Origin: Bacteroidales bacterium | GTDB lineage: Bacteria; Bacteroidota; Bacteroidia; Bacteroidales; JAADJA01 | DNA length: 48,556 nucleotides | Direction: 5' to 3' | Assembly: GCA_016783885.1 (NCBI GenBank) | Contig: JADHVR010000022.1 | Span: 1-48,556 of the forward strand | Shown here: one piece after another, positions 16,715-26,419 of the stretch | Numbering within the stretch: position 1 is the stretch's first letter | How the letters are laid out: every line of letters begins with the position of its first letter | Notes under the pieces: model-generated | Told to the model about the DNA's origin: nothing | The model's input: only the letters and a program-made list of their open reading frames with translations | Database searches by the model: none | Position numbers and translations under genes: made by a program

Positions 16715-19700
16715 TTGGAGCGGATCGTAAGAAATAGTTTGCTGTTTGCTTTACTAATTCTTGTTTTTCCCACTGTTTTGGGATATACATGGAATAATAG
16801 GGATTATGCAGATAATCATTATACTGTTAACAAATTTTTGTATCCGCCCGATTCAATAACCGGTGATGACACTACCCGTCATATCAACCTCCCTTATCCG
16901 CCTGAAGATGAAAAGTTCCCATACACAGGTCAGGAAAATACCAATCCTCTTTTTTTAAAGCTTCCTTCAAATATTGAGTCTGATGTTGAATATGATCCCG
17001 AAACAGGTCAATACATTCTGAAGCACAAAATGGGTGAACTCGATTACAGGGAACCTACCTATATGTCGCTTGATGAATACAGAGAATATGATTTGCAAAA
17101 CTCTGTTGATGAATACTGGCGAGAAAGAGCCAAAGCCGCCGGTGTCGGGACACGAAGCGGCATTATTCCTTCTATCTATATTGGAGGAAAAGCTTTTGAT
17201 AAGGTTTTTGGAGGACATACTATTGATATTCGCCCTTCAGGTTCGGTCGAATTGATTTTCCAGGTTATAGGTAACAGCCGTGACGATCCGACCTTAGATG
17301 TTAAGCAACGAAAACAGGTTAACTTTGATTTCCAGGAAAATATACAGATGAATGTGATCGCTAAAATCGGCGATAAAATCGAATTCAGTACTAATTATAA
17401 TACTCAAGCCACTTTCGATTTTGAAAATAAGCTCAACCTCAGGTATGAAGGCGATGAAGATGAAATACTACAATTACTTGAAGCGGGAGATGTAAATCTT
17501 CCGCTTAACAGCACGTTGATTACGGGAAGCCAAAGTTTATTCGGTATTAAAACCAAACTGAGATTTGGCAAAACTACCATTACTGCCATTTATTCGGAGC
17601 AGGAAAGCGAAACATCAACCATTACTGTTCAGGGGGGTGCTCAAACCAATGATTTCCTTATTAAAATTGATGAGTATGAAGAAAATAAACACTTCTTCCT
17701 TTCGCAGTATTTCAGAGACAGATATGATGAAGCTTTAATAGACTTGCCTATTGTTAGTTCAAGCGTTAATATTACAAAAATTGAAGTATGGGTTACGAAT
17801 ATAGGAGCGGCTGTTACCCAAAACAGGAATATAGTTGCATTTACTGATATAGGTGAGAACGAAGTAATATACAACAATCAAATACAACCATATCATACTG
17901 AAATTGCCAAGTTACCCGACAACATGTCGAACGACCTGTTTACTATTATCGATTCTTCACAGTTAAGAGATATTTACAATGTAAACAATTACCTGCGGGG
18001 AAAAGGCTTTGTTTCCGGAGAAGATTATGAAAAAGTTGAACTGGCAAGAAAGTTAGGACCTTCGGAATATACTTATAACAGCAAGTTAGGATTTATTACC
18101 CTTAATTCTACTTTAAACTCCGATCAAACATTAGCAGTTGCCTTTCAGTACCAGATAATCGGATTCGACACAACGGTCTTTCAGGTTGGAGAATTTTCAG
18201 ATGAAGGAATTACAGGGCAAAATACATTAATGGTTAAGTTGCTGAAAAGCACTTATATTAACATCAGGAACCCGATATGGAACCTTATGATGAAAAACGT
18301 ATATTCATTAAGGGCTTACCAGGTAAACCGTGAAGATTTTACTCTGAACATACTTTATTCGGGTGATGAAAATGGTGTTCCAACAGGTTATTTTGAGGAA
18401 GGACCTTTCAGCGGGCAACCGCTCATACAGGTTTTTAATCTCGATAATCTCGACGCCCAGTTAAATCCCCCGCCCGATGGTGTTTTCGACTTCTTAGATA
18501 ATGCTGCCACACAGGGCGGAACAATAAACTCGTCTAATGGAAGAATTTTCTTTACTGTACTGGAACCTTTCGGTAAGTATCTCCGAGATAAATTTAATGA
18601 ATCCGGTGCACCCGAATTAGCCGACAAATACTGTTTCGATTCGCTTTATACATTAACAAAAACAGGCGCCGAGCAATTCGCAGAAAAAAATAAATTTCTT
18701 ATATCAGGATATTACAAATCACAATCGGGTTCGGAAATTTCACTAAATGCCCTTAATGTCCCTCAAGGTTCCGTAACTGTTACGGCAGGAGGAGTTCCGC
18801 TTACGGAAAATGTAGATTATACCGTTGACTATACTTTAGGACGAGTAAGGATAATTAACGAAGGCATTCTTAATTCGGGGACGCCTATTAATATTAAAAT
18901 GGAAAGCTCCACCATGTTTAGTATTCAGACTAAAAGATTGATGGGTGCTCACATTGATTATGATGTCAGCAGGAATTTTCATCTTGGCGGTACTATTCTT
19001 AATTTGCACGAGAGACCCCTGACTCAAAAGGTGGATTATGGAAACGACCCGATTTCAAACACGATATGGGGGTTAGATTACAGTTACCAAACCGAATCAA
19101 GATTTATTACAAAGCTGGTTGACAAGCTTCCCTTTATAAGTACTTCCGCCGTTTCCAATGTAGCTATTGACGGTGAGTTTGCTCATTTCCTTCCAGGTCA
19201 TTCAAGAGCAGTCGGAAAAGAAGGTGTTTCGTACATTGATGATTTCGAGGGAACAAAATCAACAATTGATATCCATAATTTCGGAACCTGGTTTTTGGCA
19301 AGTACGCCTCAATTTCAGGTTGAAATGTTTCCTGAAGCAGATGCCATTGATATTAGTTACGGAATTAACAGATCAAAACTTTCATGGTACACAATCGATC
19401 CAAGTGTTTTTTATGACAGGAACAGTAATATAAAACCCGATAATATCACCAACGATGAGCTATCTAATAATTATGTCCGCCAGATTCTGGAAACTGAAGT
19501 ATTTCCAAATAGAGATATCCCACACGGCACTCCAACCAACATCAGTGTATTAAACCTTGCTTATTACCCTGAAGAAAGAGGTCCGTATAACTATGATGTT
19601 AAACCTATTTCGGGAATTTCTGCCGGTCTTAATGAAGATGGAACTCTTGCTGAACCTGATTCAAGATGGGGTGGGATTATGAGAGAAATTGAAACTCCTG

Positions 19701-22700
19701 ATTTTGAAGCTGCAAATATCGAATATATCGAGTTCTGGGTTATGGACCCTTTCGCTGATGGTTCAATTAATGACGGATCGGGTGGAGAACTATATTTTAA
19801 CCTCGGTGATATTTCTGAGGACATTCTAAAGGATTCGCGTAAAAGTTATGAGCACGGTCTGCCCATATCAGGAGATGTAACAAATGTTGATACGACAATA
19901 TGGGGACGCGTACCTAATACACTCGATCTGGTTCAGTCATTTTCAAATGAACAGGGTTCCAGACCATTTCAGGACGTCGGATACGACGGTTTAAGGGATA
20001 CCGATGAGCAAAACTTTTTTTCCGGTGCGTCAACTTCGGATAAAAGCTTTCCTTATTTAGAAATAATTGATAGTATATATACACAAGCTTCACAAGCTTA
20101 CCAAAAAGCTCTTGCCGACCCCTCGGGTGATAACTATCACAACTACCGTGGCGATGATTATGATTCAGACGCAACTTACAGCAGTATTCTTAAAAGATAT
20201 AAAGAATATAATGGCCCTGATGGTAATTCACCTGAAAATGTCGAAGGCGGAGACCAGTATTATAGTGGAAATACACGTCAACCAAACGTGGAGGACATTA
20301 ACAATGATAATACTTTAAGCGAGAGTGAAAGGTATTTCCAGTATAAGATCATTTTGAAACCAAACAAAATGAATGTGGGCGAAAACTATATCACCAATAT
20401 TTATGAAGCAGTAGGCATTCAGCTTGCCAACGGAGAGCCAGGATCTGTAAAATGGTATCAGTTTAAAATACCGGTTAGAAATCCTGATAAAGTCATGGGT
20501 AGTATTAATGACTTCAAGTCCATACGTTTTATGCGTATGTTCTTTAAGGAATTTTTAAAACCTGTTGTCCTGCGTTTTGCAACGCTCGACCTTGTCAGAG
20601 GAGAATGGAGAAGGTATCCTGTTAGTGAAGACCTGCTTGCTCCCGGTGAATATATGCCGACCAGTTCGTCTAATGCCACAACCTTTGACCTGTCAGCCGT
20701 AAATATTGAAGAAAACGGAAGCAGAACTCCTATCCCTTATGTAATACCGCCCGGAATAGAGAGGGAAACATACACCGGCACCACAAACCTTACAAGGCTG
20801 AATGAACAGTCGATGGTTATGAAAGTTTGCGAGTTAGTCGATGGTGATGCAGTCGCTGCTTATAAAACTGCCGATTTTGATTTCAGGCAATATAAAAGGC
20901 TTAAAATGTTTGTACATGCCGAAAAGTCAAAAGAAAATGACATTTTAAAATACGGCGATTTAACTGTTTTCGTCAGGATTGGTGCTGATTTCACGCAGAA
21001 TTATTATGAATATGAAATACCGCTAACTTTTACGCCCTGGCACACCGCCGATCCAGATGCTATTTGGCCCGTATCAAATGATTTTGATATTGATCTTGAC
21101 AAACTGGTACATTACAAACTTGAAAGAAACACGGAAATGCGAAAGCCCGGTTCTGATATAAGCCTTAATTTCCCTTATGTGGTTTACGATGGAAATAACA
21201 AGATCACTATTCTGGGTTCTCCAAGCATAAGCGATGTACAAGCCATGATGATCGGTATAAGGAATCCTAAAAAAACCGAAGCCAACCCTGATGACGACGG
21301 AGACACGAAATGCGCTGAAATTTGGGTGAATGAACTGCGTTTGACCAATTTCAATAAACAAGGAGGATGGGCAACAACCGGCAGGATTGCAATGAACCTG
21401 GCTGATTTTGGTAATTTAACTGTTTCGGGTTCATATAACTCACCCTGGTTCGGAAGTTTAGAACAAAAAATTACGGAAATCCAGTTAGATGCAATGTCGC
21501 AATTCGATATAGCTACTAACCTGGAACTCGGAAAGCTTTTCCCTGAAAAAGCCGGTGTGAGAATACCTATGCACTTCGATTATTCCGAAATAAGGATCAA
21601 ACCGAAATATAATCCTCTCGACCCTGACCTTGAATTGGATGAAGTGCTTGATTCTTATGAAATCCAAGAAGAAAGAGACTCGATAAAGAAACTCACCATC
21701 GATTATACTCAGCGAAAGAACATTAATTTTATGAATGTCAGGAAGGATAAAGTCGGCGCTCAAAGTAAGTCGAGGGTATATGATATTGAAAATTTTAATG
21801 TTTCATATTCATATTCGGAAGTTTACCATCGAAATATAGATATTGAACGCCACCTCGAACAAAACTATATGGGAGGGTTGGGATATAATTTTAATACAAG
21901 TCCGAAAAATGTCAAACCTTTTGAAAAGATTGGCTTCATTTCAAATACCAAAGCCCTGCAGTTGATAAAAGATTTTAATTTTTACTTCCTGCCCAAAATG
22001 TTCTCCTTCAGAACAGATATGAGCCGGATGTACAGCACTAAAAAACTCAGAAACAAAAGTTTTGGCAAGGTAAAAACCGATCCAACATTTAATAAAACAT
22101 GGAATTGGAACAGGCTTTACGATCTGAAATTCGACCTTGCACAATCACTTACTTTTAGTTTTAATGCCAATGCCACCAGCTACATTAATGAGTATCCCGG
22201 TTCGAATAAAGAAATCTGGGATGGAACATTATACGGAGATGGGATTATTACACCGGAAGAGAAAAAAGAAAGAGTTAAAAGCGAAATACTTAGGGGAGGT
22301 ACAAAAAACAGATATACTCAAAATGTTGGTGTTAATTATAATATTCCCATAAATAAATTTCCATTGCTCGACTGGGTAACTGCTCAGGCTGGTTATCAGG
22401 CAGCATATAGCTGGACTGCATCGCCAAGATCGATACAACAGGAGATGGGTAACACCCTCGCCAATAACAATAACTGGAATATCAACGGTAATGCCGACCT
22501 GAATAAGCTTTACAATAAAGTAGGTTTCCTGAAAAAAATAAATGAACCTCAGCGAAAGCGTCCGCAAAAAAAACAACAAAAAAAAGAAAGTCAAAGCCCC
22601 GAAGATTCTACGAAAACTGTCAAACCAAAGGTTAATTATGGTAAAATAGCTTATGAAACTCTGTTTAAAATATTGATGTGCGTTAAAAAGGTTTCGGTTC

Positions 22701-24037
22701 AATATTCAGTTAACAATGGAACCACTCTCCCGGGATTTATGCCCGAACCGGATGCATTAGGTTATAACTGGAACGCAAGAGCACCGGGGTGGGATTTTAT
22801 TTTTGGTTATCAACCCGACAATCCCACATACTTTAACAAAGAAGGCTGGCTGTCAACAGACACACGTCTGAATACGGCATTTTCTCAACAGCATAACAAA
22901 AGTCTTAATATAAGGGCAACAATAGAACCTGTTAAGGATTTAAAAATTGAGTTAACTGCCGACAGAACGTATTCAAATAACATACAGTCATACTATGTTT
23001 ACGATACAATTACTAAAACATTTATAGAAAACAGCCGTATGCAAATGGGTACATTTTCTATTTCGTATATCGCATGGGGAACTGCATTTGGAGGATCACT
23101 TTCCGATAACCGTTCGCAATATTTTGAAAATTTTAAAGATAACCGGATCGATGTAGCTAACAGACTCTCGGCAGAAGACCCGAGAAATATAAGTGTTAAT
23201 GATTCTACCGGATTTCCCGATGGTTATGGTCCAAACTCACAATATGTTCTTCTGCCTTCATTTCTTGCGGCTTATTCAGGAAAAGGACCTGATAAAGTAT
23301 CCCTCAATCCTTTCCATAAAATCCCTTTACCTAACTGGAGAGTTTCATATAATGGTTTGTCAAAAATTCCTTTCCTTCAGGAATTTTTTAAATCCATTAC
23401 AATTAATCATGCTTATATATCAAGTTATAGTGTTGGCTCATACACTTCAAATATTAATTTCATAGGAGACACTATAAACGGTACAATTTATCCGGAAAAT
23501 AAAAATCAAAACAATGGTGATTTCTATCCTGAATTTGAATTCGGTATGGTATCAATTACCGAGCAATTCAGCCCGTTGTTAAATATAGATATGACCTTAC
23601 AAAACAGCTTTCTGGCAAAACTTGAATTCAAGAAAGCAAGAAATCTGTCATTGAGCTTTGCAAACAATCAGCTTACCGAAGTAACAAGTGATGAATTTAT
23701 TTTAGGCTTAGGATACAGATTCAAAGAAGTGCCACTCACTTTTGGCTCTATTGGAGGCGGTTCAAAACGAACCTATAAAAGCGATTTAAACCTGAAAGCC
23801 GATTTCTCAATAAGAAACAATAAAACGGTATTACGAAGTATTGATTCTGATCTTAATCAAATTTCTGCAGGACAAAAAGTAGTTTCCATTATGGCATCAA
23901 TAGATTATGCGTTTTCACAAAGTCTGACCATCCGTTTTTTCTTCGATAAAATCATTAATAACCCGTTCCTTCCTTCACAATTCAGAAATTCTACCACCAA
24001 GGGAGGGCTTAGTCTGAGGTTCTCGCTGGCGCAGTAG
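16715..24037 (+). CDS. sprA: Cell-surface translocon protein SprA (Sov) of the type IX secretion system
   Basis: Giant outer-membrane protein of 2440 residues, close to the about 2400-2500 of SprA/Sov. SprA forms the very large beta-barrel pore through which T9SS cargo crosses the outer membrane. The start is a TTG at 16715 just before a clear signal peptide (SLLFALLILVFPTVLG). Conserved blocks include the early PSIYIGGKAFDKVFGGHTID with IDIRPSGSVEL, then NFDFQENIQMNV, YIDDFEGTKS, ILKPNKMNVGENYITN, and the closing barrel end RNSTTKGGLSLRFSLAQ. A lysine/glutamine-rich insert (QRKRPQKKQQKKESQ) lies near residue 1950. Flanked by ruvA and gcvH, its usual neighbours. Other T9SS core genes (porK-N, sprE, porU) are not here. 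Confidence 0.96.
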   Translation: MERIVRNSLLFALLILVFPTVLGYTWNNRDYADNHYTVNKFLYPPDSITGDDTTRHINLPYPPEDEKFPYTGQENTNPLFLKLPSNIESDVEYDPETGQYILKHKMGELDYREPTYMSLDEYREYDLQNSVDEYWRERAKAAGVGTRSGIIPSIYIGGKAFDKVFGGHTIDIRPSGSVELIFQVIGNSRDDPTLDVKQRKQVNFDFQENIQMNVIAKIGDKIEFSTNYNTQATFDFENKLNLRYEGDEDEILQLLEAGDVNLPLNSTLITGSQSLFGIKTKLRFGKTTITAIYSEQESETSTITVQGGAQTNDFLIKIDEYEENKHFFLSQYFRDRYDEALIDLPIVSSSVNITKIEVWVTNIGAAVTQNRNIVAFTDIGENEVIYNNQIQPYHTEIAKLPDNMSNDLFTIIDSSQLRDIYNVNNYLRGKGFVSGEDYEKVELARKLGPSEYTYNSKLGFITLNSTLNSDQTLAVAFQYQIIGFDTTVFQVGEFSDEGITGQNTLMVKLLKSTYINIRNPIWNLMMKNVYSLRAYQVNREDFTLNILYSGDENGVPTGYFEEGPFSGQPLIQVFNLDNLDAQLNPPPDGVFDFLDNAATQGGTINSSNGRIFFTVLEPFGKYLRDKFNESGAPELADKYCFDSLYTLTKTGAEQFAEKNKFLISGYYKSQSGSEISLNALNVPQGSVTVTAGGVPLTENVDYTVDYTLGRVRIINEGILNSGTPINIKMESSTMFSIQTKRLMGAHIDYDVSRNFHLGGTILNLHERPLTQKVDYGNDPISNTIWGLDYSYQTESRFITKLVDKLPFISTSAVSNVAIDGEFAHFLPGHSRAVGKEGVSYIDDFEGTKSTIDIHNFGTWFLASTPQFQVEMFPEADAIDISYGINRSKLSWYTIDPSVFYDRNSNIKPDNITNDELSNNYVRQILETEVFPNRDIPHGTPTNISVLNLAYYPEERGPYNYDVKPISGISAGLNEDGTLAEPDSRWGGIMREIETPDFEAANIEYIEFWVMDPFADGSINDGSGGELYFNLGDISEDILKDSRKSYEHGLPISGDVTNVDTTIWGRVPNTLDLVQSFSNEQGSRPFQDVGYDGLRDTDEQNFFSGASTSDKSFPYLEIIDSIYTQASQAYQKALADPSGDNYHNYRGDDYDSDATYSSILKRYKEYNGPDGNSPENVEGGDQYYSGNTRQPNVEDINNDNTLSESERYFQYKIILKPNKMNVGENYITNIYEAVGIQLANGEPGSVKWYQFKIPVRNPDKVMGSINDFKSIRFMRMFFKEFLKPVVLRFATLDLVRGEWRRYPVSEDLLAPGEYMPTSSSNATTFDLSAVNIEENGSRTPIPYVIPPGIERETYTGTTNLTRLNEQSMVMKVCELVDGDAVAAYKTADFDFRQYKRLKMFVHAEKSKENDILKYGDLTVFVRIGADFTQNYYEYEIPLTFTPWHTADPDAIWPVSNDFDIDLDKLVHYKLERNTEMRKPGSDISLNFPYVVYDGNNKITILGSPSISDVQAMMIGIRNPKKTEANPDDDGDTKCAEIWVNELRLTNFNKQGGWATTGRIAMNLADFGNLTVSGSYNSPWFGSLEQKITEIQLDAMSQFDIATNLELGKLFPEKAGVRIPMHFDYSEIRIKPKYNPLDPDLELDEVLDSYEIQEERDSIKKLTIDYTQRKNINFMNVRKDKVGAQSKSRVYDIENFNVSYSYSEVYHRNIDIERHLEQNYMGGLGYNFNTSPKNVKPFEKIGFISNTKALQLIKDFNFYFLPKMFSFRTDMSRMYSTKKLRNKSFGKVKTDPTFNKTWNWNRLYDLKFDLAQSLTFSFNANATSYINEYPGSNKEIWDGTLYGDGIITPEEKKERVKSEILRGGTKNRYTQNVGVNYNIPINKFPLLDWVTAQAGYQAAYSWTASPRSIQQEMGNTLANNNNWNINGNADLNKLYNKVGFLKKINEPQRKRPQKKQQKKESQSPEDSTKTVKPKVNYGKIAYETLFKILMCVKKVSVQYSVNNGTTLPGFMPEPDALGYNWNARAPGWDFIFGYQPDNPTYFNKEGWLSTDTRLNTAFSQQHNKSLNIRATIEPVKDLKIELTADRTYSNNIQSYYVYDTITKTFIENSRMQMGTFSISYIAWGTAFGGSLSDNRSQYFENFKDNRIDVANRLSAEDPRNISVNDSTGFPDGYGPNSQYVLLPSFLAAYSGKGPDKVSLNPFHKIPLPNWRVSYNGLSKIPFLQEFFKSITINHAYISSYSVGSYTSNINFIGDTINGTIYPENKNQNNGDFYPEFEFGMVSITEQFSPLLNIDMTLQNSFLAKLEFKKARNLSLSFANNQLTEVTSDEFILGLGYRFKEVPLTFGSIGGGSKRTYKSDLNLKADFSIRNNKTVLRSIDSDLNQISAGQKVVSIMASIDYAFSQSLTIRFFFDKIINNPFLPSQFRNSTTKGGLSLRFSLAQ

Positions 24038-24140
24038 TTTTAATAAGTAATGGCTGTCTTCAGTCCACAATATTTTAGATGAAAGCAAAAAAGGAAAATA
24101 AACAATTAACATATAACAGTTAACTTTTTTATCATGTTGC

Positions 24141-24172
24141 TTGTTTTTTGAATTTATAATTTACTATTTTTG
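24141..24172 (+). promoter_or_regulatory. Promoter for gcvH
   Basis: A -33 TTG (24141-24143), 21 bases, then the -7 box TATTTTTG (24165-24172) fits the Bacteroidota consensus. The predicted transcript starts about 20 bases before gcvH, which suggests gcvH does not depend on sprA read-through. Confidence 0.55.
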
Positions 24173-24198
24173 GGACAAAATATTTAAAACAAATAATT

Positions 24199-24579
24199 AT
24201 GAATGTTCCTGAAAATTTAAAATACACAAAAGACCATGAATGGATAAGAGTTGAAGGCGAAGAAGCTTTTATAGGTATTACCGATTTTGCCCAAAAAGAA
24301 CTGGGAGACATAGTATTTATTGAAGTTGAAACCGTTGATGAAACCTTAGATATAGAAGAAGCTTTCGGAACAATAGAAGCAGTAAAAACTGTTTCCGATA
24401 TGTTTATGCCTATCTCGGGTAAAGTCGTTGAGTTTAATGAAACGCTTGAATCAAGTCCGGAAGTTATCAATTCAGACCCTTATGGCGAAGGATGGATCAT
24501 AAAAATAAAGATATCGGATACCAATGAGATAAACGAACTATTAGATGCTTCAGAATATAAAGAACTTATTGAATCTTAG
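24199..24579 (+). CDS. gcvH: Glycine cleavage system H protein
   Basis: A 126-residue lipoyl carrier protein that shuttles the aminomethyl group between the P, T and L proteins of glycine cleavage in the cytoplasm. The opening [17 protein letters not shown] and the lipoylation hairpin [12 protein letters not shown] are diagnostic; Lys63 is the expected lipoylated residue. The C-terminus [12 protein letters not shown] is normal. It has its own promoter 27 bases upstream and follows sprA as in other Bacteroidota. No gcvP or gcvT lies in the window. Confidence 0.96.
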   Translation: MNVPENLKYTKDHEWIRVEGEEAFIGITDFAQKELGDIVFIEVETVDETLDIEEAFGTIEAVKTVSDMFMPISGKVVEFNETLESSPEVINSDPYGEGWIIKIKISDTNEINELLDASEYKELIES

Positions 24580-24674
24580 TCCCTAAATTTTGGGATTCGG
24601 GTTTAAAGACTGCTACGGCTAAGTGTTTGATAACAATATAGAATATAATAAAGCGTTAATAAAACGGATAATTT

Positions 24675-24705
24675 ATTGACATTTTAAATATTTATTCATA
24701 ATTTA
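24675..24705 (+). promoter_or_regulatory. Putative promoter for the TonB gene
   Basis: TTG (24675-24677), 20 bases, then TAATTTAG (24698-24705), one base off the TAnnTTTG consensus, about 42 bases before the ATG. Confidence 0.35.
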
Positions 24706-24747
24706 GCCACCTGTAATTAATAGATTTAAACTTTAAGTAATCTAAAA

Positions 24748-25425
24748 ATGAAAGATACAAAGAAATCACCAAAAGCCGATCTGGAAAGTAAAAAGACTAT
24801 TTTCACTGAAATCGGATTAATTTTAGCTCTTGCTGTTATTCTTTTTGCTTTTGAGTGGAAAAGCTACGAAAAAACCGAAATGATTAGTATGACCAGGGTA
24901 GTTGATGACACACCTGAAGAAATTATAGAGATCACCCAACACGAAAAACCACCTCCGCCACCAAAACCTCCTCAGCAAACAACTATTATAGAAATAGTAG
25001 AAGATGACATAGAAATTGAGGATGAAATTGAAATTGATGTGGAAGCCGACCAGGAAACTGAAGTACAAGAGTATATACCTGTTGATGAAGAAGAAGAAGA
25101 AGGAGAAGCGCAGATATTTACAGTGGTTGAGTCAATGCCTACATTTCCAGGAGGTGATGCTGCACGAATCAAGTACCTGAATAATAATATTAAATATCCG
25201 CAAATGGCACGAGAGAGTGGAATACAAGGAAAGGTTTTCGTTACATTTGTAGTTGAAAAAAATGGAATGGTTACCGATGTTAAAGTGCTCAGAGGAATTG
25301 GCGGTGGTTGCGATGAAGAAGCTGTTCGCGTTATAAAAAATATGCCGAAATGGGTTCCCGGAAAGCAAAGAGGTAAACCTGTCAGGGTTCAGTTCAATTT
25401 GCCGATAATATTCAAGTTGAATTAA
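24748..25425 (+). CDS. TonB family energy transducer
   Basis: A 225-residue TonB-type protein that links inner-membrane proton motive force (ExbB/ExbD) to outer-membrane TonB-dependent transporters. A short cytoplasmic N-terminus precedes one membrane helix (about residues 19-36, IGLILALAVILFAFEW). Next comes a periplasmic linker with a proline run (KPPPPPKPPQQ) and an unusually acidic stretch (residues 85-125 with EDDIEIEDEIEID and DEEEEEGE). The C-terminal TonB domain starts at FPGGDAARIKYLNNNIKYPQ and carries GKVFVTFVVEKNG and the closing VQFNLPIIFKL. Bacteroidota encode many paralogs, so no symbol is given. No exbBD is nearby. It is followed by a strong terminator shared with the opposite gene. 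Confidence 0.9.
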   Translation: MKDTKKSPKADLESKKTIFTEIGLILALAVILFAFEWKSYEKTEMISMTRVVDDTPEEIIEITQHEKPPPPPKPPQQTTIIEIVEDDIEIEDEIEIDVEADQETEVQEYIPVDEEEEEGEAQIFTVVESMPTFPGGDAARIKYLNNNIKYPQMARESGIQGKVFVTFVVEKNGMVTDVKVLRGIGGGCDEEAVRVIKNMPKWVPGKQRGKPVRVQFNLPIIFKLN

Positions 25426-25437
25426 AAAAGATAAAAA

Positions 25438-25465
25438 AACCGGCTCAAATAAGCCGGTTTTTTTA
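25438..25465. terminator. Bidirectional intrinsic terminator
   Basis: AACCGGCT (25438-25445) pairs with AGCCGGTT (25452-25459) around a 6-base loop, with an A-run on the left and a T-run on the right. It lies between the convergent TonB gene and MORN lipoprotein gene and suits both. Confidence 0.9.
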
Positions 25466-26254
25466 TTATGATCCCTTTATAAATTTGCCATCTTTATAAT
25501 ACTCTTTCTTGATCAGTTTACCGTTTTCATCCCATTCTTTAAACATCCCGTTTTTCTTGCCATTTTCCCACTCCACTGTTTTTTCCTTTTTTCCCGATTC
25601 ATAATATTTTGTAACAATACCATGTGGAAACCCATCCTTCCAGTTTTCATCGGATTCAATTTTCCCGTTTTCATAAAACCACTTCCACGCTCCTGTTTGC
25701 TTTCCATTTTCAAAGAACCCTTCACTCCTGACGTTTCCGTTCTCATAAAACTTGGTTTCTTTCCCATGCTGCACGCCGTCTTTCCATTGAACTTCGGAGT
25801 GTATTTGCCCGTTTCTGTACCAGCTATACCAAACACCATCCTGGCTGTCGCTTATCCAATTTCCTTCATATTCCTTTTGTCCGTCATTATACCAATATTT
25901 CCATAAACCGTCTTTTTCCCCGTCTTTAAAGTCTCCTTCTAAGTAAATATTCCCATTTTCATAAAATCTCTTCCAGTTCCCTATCCTTTCACCTTGTGTG
26001 TATGTTCCTTCAGATTCCTTACTCCCATTGCTATGGTATGAAATATATAATCCGTTAAGATAACCATCAAAATATTTCATTGTAGTTTTTAATTTTTTAT
26101 CCAGATAATAATCAGAACAGTTTCCTGAGAAGGGCTTGCTTTTGTAATACATTCTCCCCTCTTTCTCTTCTAACTGTTCATATTTAATTTGCCGTGTGCA
26201 TGAACTAAGGATAAACAGGCAAATAAAAAACAGGCTAATTACATTAATTCTCAT
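25466..26254 (-). CDS. MORN-repeat lipoprotein (YwqK-like)
   Basis: A 262-residue lipoprotein. The signal peptide ends in a clear lipobox LSSC (Cys19). The body is a run of about eight MORN-2-type repeats of roughly 23 residues, each of the form G-x-W-K-x-(F/Y/W)-Y-x-N-G followed by x3-EG-x-(F/W)-x-(D/E)-G. Such repeats are found in the YwqK-type proteins, sometimes listed as antitoxins, but here the lipoprotein signal and lack of a toxin partner argue for a structural or binding role at the envelope. A -7 box precedes the gene at 26293-26300. The function is unknown. Confidence 0.85.
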   Translation of the reverse strand: MRINVISLFFICLFILSSCTRQIKYEQLEEKEGRMYYKSKPFSGNCSDYYLDKKLKTTMKYFDGYLNGLYISYHSNGSKESEGTYTQGERIGNWKRFYENGNIYLEGDFKDGEKDGLWKYWYNDGQKEYEGNWISDSQDGVWYSWYRNGQIHSEVQWKDGVQHGKETKFYENGNVRSEGFFENGKQTGAWKWFYENGKIESDENWKDGFPHGIVTKYYESGKKEKTVEWENGKKNGMFKEWDENGKLIKKEYYKDGKFIKGS

Positions 26255-26292
26255 AACTTATACTTTTAATTTTAGGAATAAAAAAATTTGCA

Positions 26293-26300
26293 CAAATATA
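26293..26300 (-). promoter_or_regulatory. Putative -7 box for the MORN lipoprotein
   Basis: Minus-strand TATATTTG (TAnnTTTG) 38 bases before the ATG. Confidence 0.4.
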
Positions 26301-26419
26301 ATATACTGAAACGCATAAACTTTAAAATTTTCTAATAATTTAACTGCGTGGTTTTAAATAAACTATAATTGCAAAAATTTGTGCTCCCGTTTTCGTTCAG
26401 TTTAATAGAACAGAGATAT

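Noticed and set aside
22229-22702. 157-codon minus-strand ORF within sprA
   Set aside because: No recognisable domain; sprA is continuous and conserved across this part.
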